Source: Mesostigma viride (taxonomy: Eukaryota; Streptophyta; Mesostigmatophyceae; Mesostigmatales; Mesostigmataceae). Taken from it: a DNA stretch of 64,000 bases. The position numbers and the translations under genes were made by a program. The notes under the pieces were generated by a model. That model was not told the DNA's origin. It saw only the letters and a program-made list of their open reading frames with translations, and made no database searches. The first letter of the stretch is position 1. The number at the start of each line of letters is the position of its first letter. Below, piece by piece: positions 9,957 through 19,041 of this stretch. The stretch is taken from the NCBI GenBank assembly GCA_009746045.1, contig RPFO01000213.1:10136858-10200857 (forward strand), read 5' to 3'.

Positions 9957-10778
9957 TGTTGGAAAAGTAGAGGAAACTAATGGGTTTTACACAATGCCTT
10001 GTGCTTGGCCTTGTTACCCTTGCACCTTGCAGGTGATGAAAGACTGAGCTTGAAGACAATGGAAGAGAGACCAGAAAAAGAGTTTTATTTCATAGGCTTA
10101 GAGGTTAGGAATAGAGGTTCAATAGAGGTTAAATGGAGGTGAAATGGAGGTACCTGCCCTTAGGGGGCAGTTTCCTTTTATACCTTTTAGGCTAGGAAGG
10201 ATGACATCAGCAATGACATCATCACAGAAGCTTGTAGAAACATCCTAGCATATTCCTAGCATATTCCCAGCATATTCTCAGTATATTCCAGGAATATTCC
10301 TGGCATATTCTTAGAACAATCCTAGAACATTCTAGACATGATCCAATGAGCTGGCATAATAGCTAGATGCCAAGTGTCTACATAATAATGTGCCACATAA
10401 CATGATTAATAAAGTGACACATCTCTTCTCCTTGGAGTGACAAGTGTCATGCAATGAGTCTACCCACTTGTCATCATGTAAGTCATAACATGTGTCGTCA
10501 TGAGCTTCCAACACTTGTCAGCTCATGGACCAAACACTTGTCCACTAGGCCATAGCACCACTTGTCAATCAAATACGTGATGCTACTAGGCTGACTCAGG
10601 GTACAAGTCATCCATGTCCAAGTATAGGACTATGGCACATGAATATTGATCAGCTCATTGAGCCCAATTCATCTAGCTCATCATAGCTATCAAATTCCAA
10701 GTCCATAAGTAATAAATCCAACAAGAAATAAATCAGGCTGGGATACATTGTGGCCAGGTGGATATAATATCCCTAACA
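9957..10778 (-). repeat. Copia 3' LTR
   Basis: Starts TGTTGGAAAAGTAGAGG and ends ATCCCTAACA. It contains an irregular array of CATATTCCTAG-like words (about 10250-10340) and several copies of CACTTGTC in either orientation (10365-10580), which could be enhancer repeats. The body is followed by the polypurine tract on the internal side. Confidence 0.95.
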
Positions 10779-11245
10779 CCCCCCTTAGCCACATGGACAC
10801 AATGCAAAAGATGTTTGGGTAGGTGGAATCTCAACACCCCCCTTCAACACATGCTCGTAGCATGCCGTCCAGTTGCTACCATGGTGCAACTGAAAATGAA
10901 GATGCCGTCCTCGTGAAACGCTTGAAGCTCCAACATGCGGTCGTGAGCCGCACTACCGCCACTGATCCCCCCCCGGCAACGCGCAAGAAATAAATCAGGC
11001 TGGGATACATTGTGGCCAGGTGGATATAATATCCCTAACACCCCCCTTAGCCACGTGGACACAATGCAAAAGATGTTTGGGTAGGTGGAATCTCAACACC
11101 CCCCTTCAACACATGCTCGTAGCATGCCGTCCAGTTGCTACCATGGTGCAACTGAAAATGAAGATGCCGTCCTCGTGAAACGCTTGAAGCTCCAACATGC
11201 GGTCGTGAGCCGCACTACCGCCACTGATCCCCCCCCGGCAACGCG
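10722..11245. repeat. Tandem duplication, 2 x 262 bp, spanning LTR end and polypurine tract
   Basis: Units 10722-10983 and 10984-11245 are almost identical. Each contains the last 57 bp of the LTR, the polypurine tract (CCCCCCTTAGCC on plus) and about 205 bp of internal sequence. The element therefore carries two candidate polypurine tracts, only the outer one adjoining a full LTR. Confidence 0.9.
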
Positions 11246-12254
11246 AATGAGTGTCCTACCATAGCAGCAACGCACTAGCTGCCCATCTTGGATGGCTGAT
11301 ACCCAACCCTTAGTTGGAAAAAGTGCTCTAGATGCTCCATTCCCCCCTCACTCAAAGCGGATGCCCATGGACACAATAGGGGCACACAGTCCCACACATA
11401 TAATACGGCAACACATGCCAACAAAGAAGGTCCCTATGAGCTAACCCAAACGGTATAGAGGTAGGGTAACGGCAACAACACGTGCTGTACACACACGGAG
11501 CAACATAACATACGCCATCTCACAAAATTAATGACACCAACATCACGTTTTACGCCAATATTTAAACGGGGCGAACAAACAAACATGGCAACAAATGCCA
11601 CACAAACAAGGTACAATACAACCTTCAACACAAGACACAGTGGCCATAACAGATAAACACGCTTCATAGCAAAGAAAACAGGACGTGCAAAACATTACCG
11701 CCACAAAGGCGAACACATAGTAACGATTACTTCGTCACGATTCACAAATCAGTGCCCGAGAGTAAACATAACGTCCGACATTACAGGCTATGCCGAAATG
11801 CACAGCCGAATTCGACACAAAGGACGTAAGCATTTGCATACAAGCAATGCTCTCAGCACAAAACAAAATAACACACGCGTCACAGGCACTCAACTCACGA
11901 AAACAAGTCGTAGACGACGATACAACGGCGCTTCACTACGCCGCAAACTAGTGCCACAAATAGCGTGCAAAAAAAACTCTGGATATACACTCCAGGTACG
12001 TAGAAAACGTCTCGTGGGAACAATATCCATATGCGTGGGCCATTGCCACTGAACGCATGGCAAAATAAACACATAATTGCTGGAAGAACACAAAGAAAGA
12101 ACCAGAAAACGCACGCTTACGGCGCCTCACAATTTCCAGCAAACACGACACAAAAGTCGACATACAAGTTCATTTCCCACAGACAAAACATTAGGGCAAC
12201 CTTGATGAGTGGGGTCTGTGCATCCTGGGCGACAATTTCCAAGGGTCGTTGCAG
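11246..12254. other. Unassigned internal part of the copia element
   Basis: A/C-rich on the plus strand with only short frames. It lies where integrase, RT and RNase H would be expected but shows none of their motifs on either strand. Confidence 0.5.
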
Positions 12255-12881
12255 CTAGCGCAGTTGCAAATGCCATAGCCTGGCCGAACACCGTAAACTG
12301 ACCGACGTGATACCTTGGCAGCATTTTGCACCTGAGTTGACCGTTGGTGCTTGACAGCACTGTGGCTGACAGGTCGCTGTCCACGTCGTTGTCGGCTCGC
12401 TCGAGGCCTCGCGCCAGCACCGGACTTGGCAGTCCAGGACTTGGAAAAATTTGGCAGCTTGGTCGATTTCGCCCTGAGTCGCGTCACGAATTTGTTCCCC
12501 CTCAGTTAGGCTGGCAGCGTTCGAGCGCCGCGCCTTTGGTCTGGTCGCCGGACTTGGGTTACGAGCACCAGTATCACCTGGTATGCTGGCGGCGACAACG
12601 CGCTCCGCCTGCACTGGGCTGTTCTGGACCGCAGTTTCTGGAAGTACTTCAGCGTCTGACACGGACTTCTCTATTGCGCTGGAAACTTCTCGAATTGGCG
12701 TGAACTTCCACTGGGCCGGCGCAGAGTATATAAAGCCACGCAGTGTGCGAGTAATGCCCAGTAGGCCGCCCCCGATCCCGCATACACGGGCAAGCATGGC
12801 CAGTATGACCGTTAGGCCCACGGCCAGCCACTCCGCCGCGTGTCCCGAGGCACGTGAGATGCTGCGCTCGCTGCTCGCCAT
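12255..12881 (-). CDS. Unrecognised ORF with membrane span replacing copia pol
   Basis: The minus-strand ATG at 12881 opens 208 codons. Residues about 17-45 are hydrophobic (WLAVGLTVILAMLARVCGIG, then LLGITRTL), predicting one or two membrane spans, followed by a region rich in Ala, Ser and charged residues. The frame is also open upstream and continuous with the decayed protease-pol frame. In a normal copia element this position holds the zinc-binding and core domains of integrase; none of their motifs is seen. It may be captured host sequence or an element-specific protein. It is inside LTRs that are nearly identical, so its presence is as recent as the insertion. Confidence 0.4.
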   Translation of the reverse strand: MASSERSISRASGHAAEWLAVGLTVILAMLARVCGIGGGLLGITRTLRGFIYSAPAQWKFTPIREVSSAIEKSVSDAEVLPETAVQNSPVQAERVVAASIPGDTGARNPSPATRPKARRSNAASLTEGEQIRDATQGEIDQAAKFFQVLDCQVRCWREASSEPTTTWTATCQPQCCQAPTVNSGAKCCQGITSVSLRCSARLWHLQLR

Positions 12882-12959
12882 TTTCTGCCCTTGACAGGCA
12901 GCGTCGACGTCCTTGAAGCTCGTCGCCGAAGATTTCAGCTCTGGGATGGCGTCCATCGC

Positions 12960-14283
12960 TGCGTCCGCACCGCGCGCGGGCAAAAAGTAGGCGTTGTTCC
13001 TCGTCACGATGCTGCAGGGCCTGCTGTCCAGCACAGCAACCCGCTGACGAGGTCGACGTTGTGGCCATCCTTGACGAGCTGGCCGACAGATAAAAGTCGG
13101 GTGCTCAGCTTTGGAACGAGCAGCGCGTTTTGGAGGTGCACGTCTGCCTCCTGGCCCGGCAGCTTCAGCTTGACAGTCCCGATGGCTGTCGCCTTCAGTT
13201 TGCCGCCTGAGCCGGCGATTTCCCTGTTGTGAGGGTGCAGGCACACGAAATCCGACGGGCATGGCGTCATGTGACAGCTCGCTGCAGAATCCAGCACCCA
13301 GCTGGTCGGCGCCTTCTTTTCATATTGCGTGAGTGCAGCAGTGTCCGACGGCGATGGCGACTCGGCGATGGTGGCGAAGACGAAGCCGGACGGCAGCTCT
13401 GCAGCCTCCTGGGTGATGTGCGCCTCGCTGGCACCTGGTGAGTGCCCCTTTCTCGCCGCTGATGTCGCGTGGTTCCGTCGCGTCGCCTGGTTCTTGCGTT
13501 CTTGCTTCAGCTCCGGATGCTTCTCCCAGCACTGGGCCTCCACGTGCCCGAGCTTCTTGCAGTGATAGCACCGCTTTCCTCCACTTTTCTTGGTAGTAGT
13601 GTGGAAAGCCTGGCCGTCCGATGAGCTCTCCTTCTTTGCTTCAGCAGAACGCCCTCCCATCAGCATGTCCTCCGCCTCCAGCAGCGCAGCCTTGACCTCC
13701 TCCAAGTTGTCCTCCTCCTTGAAATGCACCGATATCAGCGCAGGGCGATATTTGTCTGGCAGGCCGCTCTTGAGAATGGCTGCGAAGTCTTGGTCACTCA
13801 TGACTCCCCCCACAGCACGGTACTCCGCCAGCAGCAGCAGTCCCCTTAGGATATACTGCCCCATGGTCTCCCCTGGCTTCATTTGCAGCCTGTGCAGCTG
13901 GACCCTGAGGTCCATCCGGTGGCTCTTGGTGAGCTTTTGCTGCTCGTAGACCTCCCTCAGCATCTTGTAGAGCTTGCTGCCAGATTGGTCTGGCACGAGC
14001 GATAGGATGCGCCTCGCTTCTCCAACAAGTGCAGCTGAGATGACAAGGCCGACAGCCATGTCAGCCTTGGGGTCCTCCTTGGTGCCAAGCAGAACATCCT
14101 TAACCCCGTAGAAGCGACAGAAGCCCTCAAGGGATGTCTTGGTCTCCTCCCAGCCACGTAACTTGTGCCATCAAATTTCAGCACCATCTTGGAGCACACA
14201 TTCAGCATAGGAGTGTAGTCCACCTCGCTTGCCATGGAGCTTGTAACTGGGCTGGGTTTCTTGGTGGTCTTCTTGGAGCTCAT
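12960..14283 (-). pseudogene. Copia gag and protease
   Basis: Starts at the ATG at 14283 (MSSKKTTKKPSP). Gag contains VLKFDGTSY, then (after a frameshift near 14160) WEETKTSLEGFCRFYGVKDV and a typical UBN2-like gag domain (YEQQKLTKSHRMDLR, MKPGETMGQYI). The zinc knuckle is CYHCKKLGHVEAQC (C-x2-C-x4-H-x4-C). The aspartic protease motif is WVLDSAASCHMTP, followed by LLSVGQLVKDGHNVDLVSG at the start of the pre-integrase region. A second frameshift near 13040 follows. Coding similarity stops near 12960. Confidence 0.85.
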
Positions 14284-14286
14284 GAA

Positions 14287-14302
14287 CAATCCTCCGATAC
14301 CA
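14287..14302 (-). promoter_or_regulatory. Primer-binding site of copia element
   Basis: On the minus strand TGGTATCGGAGGATTG abuts the 5' LTR. It resembles TGGTATCAGAG, the widespread site complementary to the 3' end of initiator methionine tRNA, with one difference. The same word occurs beside another LTR at 21337-21351. Confidence 0.8.
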
Positions 14303-15128
14303 TGTTGGAAAAGTAGAGGAAACTAATGGGTTTTACACAATGCCTTGTGCTTGGCCTTGTTACCCTTGCACCTTGCAGGTGATGAAAGACTGAGCTTGAA
14401 GACAATGGAAGAGAGACCAGAAAAAGAGTTTTATTTCATTATTAGGCTTAGAGGTTAGGAATAGAGGTTCAATAGAGGTTAAATGGAGGTGAAATGGAGG
14501 TACCTGCCCTTAGGGGGCAGTTTCCTTTTATACCTTTTAGGCTAGGAAGGATGACATCAGCAATGACATCATCACAGAAGCTTGTAGAAACATCCTAGCA
14601 TATTCCTAGCATATTCCCAGCATATTCTCAGTATATTCCAGGAATATTCCTGGCATATTCTTAGAACAATCCTAGAACATTCTAGACATGATCCAATGAG
14701 CTGGCATAATAGCTAGATGCCAAGTGTCTACATAATAATGTGCCACATAACATGATTAATAAAGTGACACATCTCTTCTCCTTGGAGTGACAAGTGTCAT
14801 GCAATGAGTCTACCCACTTGTCATCATGTAAGTCATAACATGTGTCATCATGAGCTTCCAACACTTGTCAGCTCATGGACCAAACACTTGTCCACTAGGC
14901 CATAGCACCACTTGTCAATCAAATACGTGATGCTACTAGGCTGACTCAGGGTACAAGTCATCCATGTCCAAGTATAGGACTATGGCACATGAATATTGAT
15001 CAGCTCATTGAGCCCAATTCATCTAGCTCATCATAGCTATCAAATTCCAAGTCCATAAGTAATAAATCCAACAAGAAATAAATCAGGCTGGGATACATTG
15101 TGGCCAGGTGGATATAATATCCCTAACA
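14303..15128 (-). repeat. Copia 5' LTR
   Basis: 826-bp direct copy of the LTR at 9957. The visible differences are an extra TTAT near 14440 and a G-to-A change in TGTGTCRTCA. The target duplication GTACG follows at 15129. Confidence 0.95.
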
Positions 15129-15133
15129 GTACG
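15129..15133 (+). repeat. Target-site duplication GTACG (right)
   Basis: Second copy of the 5-bp duplication flanking the copia insertion. Beyond it the interrupted gypsy RNase H region resumes. Confidence 0.95.
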
Positions 15134-15866
15134 ACCCGTGTGAAACAAGTAACGAGCCTGCGGCGACCGCGGAAGGTCGCCATAGGATGTGCCGGGCGCC
15201 TGAGCTGGGACGCAAGTGGTATGTAGTACTCCCAGATCTTCATAGAACCAGTAGTCCTCCCGCCGGGAAAGGGCGTCTGGGACCACGTTCTCTGCACCCT
15301 TGACGTACTGAATCTTAAAGGGGGCGAACTGGGACAAGTACTCCAGCCAGCGTGCTTGACGGGGCACCAGGTTGGGTTGGGCGAGCAGATGCGTGAGGCG
15401 CCGATGATCCGTGTGGATGATCAGCCGGTGGGGATCAAGATCCCCCTGCTCGCTGATGGCAACGTCAAACTGGGCCCCGAGAAGATGATGGCGCCAGGTA
15501 TGGCAGCAGTAGACCACGGCAAGAAGCTCCTGCTGGTGTACCGGGTAGTTGCGCTCGGCAGGGATCATAGTCCGGGAGATGTACTCGACCGGCTGCAACC
15601 CTTGACCCTGGTCCTGCAATAGGACACCGCCGATTGCAACCTTGCTCGCGTCCGTTGCGACCACGAAGGGCTTGGACGGGTCCGGGATAACGAGCACGGG
15701 GGCCGTGGTCAGGCTACGCTTGAGGGCCTCAAACAAAGGCCTGTTGGCACGGTTCCGACCAAACGAAAGGAACACCCTTCTTGAGGAGGGCGTTAATGGG
15801 GGCAGCGATCGTCGCGAAACGGGGGATGAAACGTCGGTATAATACGACGCGACACCCAGAAAGTTA
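15134..15866 (-). pseudogene. Gypsy RT end and RNase H
   Basis: Begins in the RT thumb with NFLGVASYY. The connection region [18 protein letters not shown] precedes RNase H. RNase H residues are in place: ATDASK (Asp), HQQELLAVV (Glu), HTDHRRLTHL (Asp) and ENVVPDALSR (Asp). One frameshift lies near 15775. This is the 5' continuation of the integrase at 8590-9950, separated only by the copia insertion. Confidence 0.85.
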
Positions 15867-15898
15867 ACGTAAAGGATTTACATTAGGTGGATAGAGAT

Positions 15899-16476
15899 TG
15901 TTACACTCTTCCCAACGGCACCTTGAACGCCTCATTTGGTTACGGGACGTAAAAGTTATGACGTTTCCTAGGCTGTGCCGACAGTGGCCGGCGCGCCAAT
16001 ACGGACACAGGATGTACAAGTGTCACTTTGATAGTCCGCAGGACGTTGACAGGACTTGTACAGGACTTGATGGTCAATTGATAGGTAAGCGTGCTGTAGC
16101 GCACCAGGACCTATGAGACAATTCAGATGCTGAGTAATGTACGGATAGGTCCACAGGACTAGCCGTATGGACAATTGATAGATCTGCGCGCCAAAGGCGT
16201 GCCAGAGTCTGTATGATCAATTGATTGACAGTTCAGCTGTGACAGTGCAGCTGAATACTTGGACGCGTCCCTAGCAAGTTATATGTGTGACTTGGTAGCA
16301 CCAGGACGCTAGCTCTTGCGTGCACGTTCTCTTGGCACTGCAACCTTGTCGTCTGTGCTGCGTGCAGTCTTGGAAGTGACGTGACTTACGTCTGTGTTTT
16401 CCTTATTCAATAAAGGCAACATTCCTGCAAGAGCCATGGCGTTCTTCGGCATTACTCTCTCACAACTCGTATTACA
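15899..16476 (+). repeat. Probable 5' LTR of accessory-ORF element
   Basis: Begins TGTTACACTC and ends GTATTACA. It carries an AATAAA signal at 16409-16414 about 60 bp before the end, as in LTR R regions. No second copy lies in the window and no clear TGG primer-binding site follows, so the boundaries are provisional. Confidence 0.4.
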
Positions 16477-16491
16477 CGCCGAATTTTTCAA

Positions 16492-17167
16492 ATGCCGAAC
16501 ACCTTCGAATTTCGGATCCCCACGGGTGAGGAAATAACTGCTCCGCCGGCTGATCCATTACCATCTCCGCCTGTGCGCGATCCGCAGCAACTTGCTGCGG
16601 AGTGGCAAGGCCTCATCGACGAAGCCTCAACTTCCCTCGAGGAATTGCATCCTCGGCAGCGGGCAGCTTTGCCGCTGTTGGGGGACGTGCCGGAGGATCC
16701 GAACCTGCCGCAGCTGGTGCCAGAAATCCGCACGCATCTGGACTACATTCGGTCGGTTTTATCGGCCTTAATTCCAGGTCCAAGTGCGCGCGGGACTTCG
16801 TTCTGTCAACGAGGTGACGACGGCCATCGAGGAGGTGGATAACGCAATTTCCTCCCTCGTCGGCTACCAGCGCAATTTTCAAAACTGGGCTGCGACGCGC
16901 ACTGGAGGCGCGCCAGCCATTTCTACAAATTTGTTCCAAGATATCGCGCTGCTTTCGCTTCTCACAAGAGGCGTACGCACGCGCGAGCGCCAGGTTCTCA
17001 TTAACCTGGTGGCTTTCTTGTCCGCACTGCGTGAGTGGATCCCAGCGGGCTGGGAATATTTATCCATTTTTACCCATCCGTTGCGGATTATTTTCCGTCG
17101 GCGCAGAGCGGTCTTCTTTCCGACTCAAAACCAGATTAACACGCCTGTGGTGATCCAGACCAGTTAG
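16492..17167 (+). CDS. ORF-A, unrecognised protein of LTR element
   Basis: The ATG at 16492 starts MPNTFEFRIPTGEEI; the frame must shift by one near 16783 to continue into RSVNEVTTAIEEVDNAISSL and end at 17167. The joined product would be about 225 residues. It is Pro-rich at the N-terminus, helical in the middle (AAEWQGLIDEASTSLEEL), and ends in a basic patch IIFRRRRAVFF. I recognise no family. The leader before its ATG shares AACTCGTATTA with the leader of ORF-B, which may reflect a common regulatory or splice signal. Position suggests an accessory protein of the element. Confidence 0.45.
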
Positions 17168-17169
17168 CA

Positions 17170-17839
17170 TTTTGGGCAACCAATATGCTAAGTGGATGCA
17201 GTTTGGAAAGACCTTTCCAACGCCGTGCTGACCGCCTGAAACAGACAAGGGACGAGAAAGATATGAGGTCCCGAAGTCCTAGCCGTCCGTGGCCGACTAG
17301 GGTGCAGTCCTCTGGTATAGTGGACAGGACACGTGGCAGGCCGTGCCTGCACAGGCTTAGCCTGACTATCACGTGACTGTGGTCCACGTAGACCAGGAGG
17401 AGCAGCAGCCTGTGACTGGTGGAATACTGGAGCTGGCACAGGGCTGCAAGGATGCTAGGCCTTGCAGGCTTGTGACAGGTCCTGTACTTCCTAGGTTGCA
17501 GAGTCTAGGCAAATCCAGTTCGTCCTGGCTCTGCACTGATGCCAGTGGACGTTGAGGATTTGCTTGCACGCCTGCACGTGCCTCGTCACGCCGATGGGAG
17601 CGAGGAACAACGCAAAGGATATAGCTTGGTCATGGGGGATGACCAGCTATCTTGGCAAGCACGAACCGAGGCTCCCACATTGGACGTGGAAAAGCTCACC
17701 GTGGTCGTGGCTTGGTGCACGGGTTAAAAGGTTGCTGCCTTGCAACTTTGGCTCATCCCGTTGTGCGCGTGAAAGACCAGGAGCTCACAGCTCTGGTGGG
17801 TTGCTAACTCGTATTATTGCATTCCTGTTGCGGGGTTTC
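17170..17839. other. Spacer between ORF-A and ORF-B
   Basis: No convincing ORF with its own start. The frame of ORF-B is open back to 17552 but this upstream part looks non-coding in composition. It includes repeated GTCCTGTAC/GACAGGTCC-like words. Confidence 0.4.
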
Positions 17840-18988
17840 ATGTCGGCCGAGGCTCGGGTTGAAACACCTGAGTCGTCTCCCAGGCGCGAAGCTGCACCAG
17901 AGTCGCCGGCGCGCGAAAGCTCTTTCTATCCCTATACTCATCGATCCAACGCCTCCACCTTCGTGCAGGCGGCCTACGTTGCGCGGGGCCTTGCAGAGGG
18001 CGGTTGGGTGGCTGTGTTTGGTAACGCAGCAGGGCCGTCGGCGAACGACCTGGTGGTGATGAGGATCCGGGCGACGACGTCGCCAGGAGAAACAGGGAGA
18101 GTGTGCACGGAGCGTCTCGTGGCCATACGAGACGAAATAGCTTCGTTGATCTACAGTCTAGAAGTTGCGTACCAGGGCGGGCACGTAACCATCCAGGCGC
18201 TCGACTTAGCGCGAGAGACGTTGGGTCAACTGGTGGCCATCTGCTTAGGTGGTACCAGGTTATATAATCACTGGGTGGCGACGAGCTCGTTGGGAGAGAG
18301 GACCGACGCGTCGCACATAATTCGGGACGCGCAGACGCGCGAAGCGGACAGCCCGTGGGATTCCGCCGAGGTGGTTGCTCAGACTTGTGAGCATTTGGTT
18401 AACATTCTGATCCAGGAGTCGCGTGGGCACGCGGATCACTGGGTTATCACTACACGTCCGCCAGGCATCTGGTCGACCTTGGACACGCCAAGAGTACAGA
18501 GCAGGCCAGGGGCGATCGGGCCAACGGTGACGGTAATCACCGGTCGGGAGGTCACCGAGGAAGACTTCCACGAGCAATTCGTGGACAGACCGACGGGCAT
18601 CATAGCCAGGTCGTCACAGCAGATTGACGAGGGTGACGGCACGAACGAGGGGTACTCAGCTCGGCGCAGAGCAGAGTTGCACATTCCGTTTGAGCCGGAA
18701 CACGGCTTTGCTGAAATCGGTCAGGGGTCTCGCAACGATCGGCGAGGTGGTGGTAGCCGGTGGGTCAGGAACCTTCAGTGGTATCGCCGTGGCAGTGCGG
18801 CCAGACTGCCGGTAGAGCAGACAGCAGCCGGGAGGCCGGTGAGCCGTGTGCTAGGTCCTTACAACGCGGAGGAGGTCCGCTCAGTTCCACGAGTGGGGAC
18901 ACCGGTGGCACGCACGGCGCAGGAGCGTGAAGAGGAGGCAGCACCTGGAGAGCAGCCAGTGGCCTCTTCAGGCAGTGCCAGCGCTTGA
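17840..18988 (+). CDS. ORF-B, unrecognised 382-aa protein of LTR element
   Basis: An intact frame from ATG 17840 (MSAEARVETPESSPRREAAP) to the stop at 18986-18988. The N-terminal 50 residues are disordered and acidic/Pro-rich. A helical core follows with VQAAYVARGLAEGGWVAVF, RLVAIRDEIASLIYSLEVAY and LARETLGQLVAICLGG. The C-terminal third is Arg/Gly-rich and low-complexity. It contains no zinc knuckle, protease or polymerase motif. It ends only 53 bp before the gag ATG, so both probably belong to one transcript. An env-like role is unlikely as no signal peptide or membrane anchor is seen. Its intactness next to frameshifted gag is notable. Confidence 0.55.
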   Translation: MSAEARVETPESSPRREAAPESPARESSFYPYTHRSNASTFVQAAYVARGLAEGGWVAVFGNAAGPSANDLVVMRIRATTSPGETGRVCTERLVAIRDEIASLIYSLEVAYQGGHVTIQALDLARETLGQLVAICLGGTRLYNHWVATSSLGERTDASHIIRDAQTREADSPWDSAEVVAQTCEHLVNILIQESRGHADHWVITTRPPGIWSTLDTPRVQSRPGAIGPTVTVITGREVTEEDFHEQFVDRPTGIIARSSQQIDEGDGTNEGYSARRRAELHIPFEPEHGFAEIGQGSRNDRRGGGSRWVRNLQWYRRGSAARLPVEQTAAGRPVSRVLGPYNAEEVRSVPRVGTPVARTAQEREEEAAPGEQPVASSGSASA

Positions 18989-19041
18989 GCCTGTTCTTCT
19001 TTGCCTTTCGCCTGTGTTGTTTTGTCGTCCCACTGTATATA

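Larger units (their letters stand above)
9957..15128 (-). mobile_element. Non-autonomous Ty1/copia element with near-identical LTRs
   Basis: A 5.17-kb insertion with direct LTRs of 822 and 826 bp, TG..CA ends, a GTACG target duplication, a primer-binding site at 14287-14302 and a polypurine tract at 10779. It is oriented on the minus strand. Gag and the start of pol (protease) are present at 14283-12960. Integrase, RT and RNase H are absent; their place is taken by an unrelated ORF (12881-12255) and about 1 kb of unassigned sequence. The LTRs differ by a 4-bp indel and at least one base, so insertion was recent. Confidence 0.92.
6524..15866 (-). mobile_element. Ty3/gypsy chromovirus, truncated and interrupted
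   Basis: Reading on the minus strand the order is reverse transcriptase end/RNase H (15866-15134), then, after a nested copia element (9957-15128), integrase (about 9950-8590), chromodomain (8536-8216), a non-coding 3' region, polypurine tract and 3' LTR. RNase H before integrase and a C-terminal chromodomain define a Ty3/gypsy chromovirus. The 5' LTR, gag, protease and most of RT are missing; the 5' side ends just before the LTR-like start at 15899. The coding parts carry several frameshifts. Confidence 0.85.
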
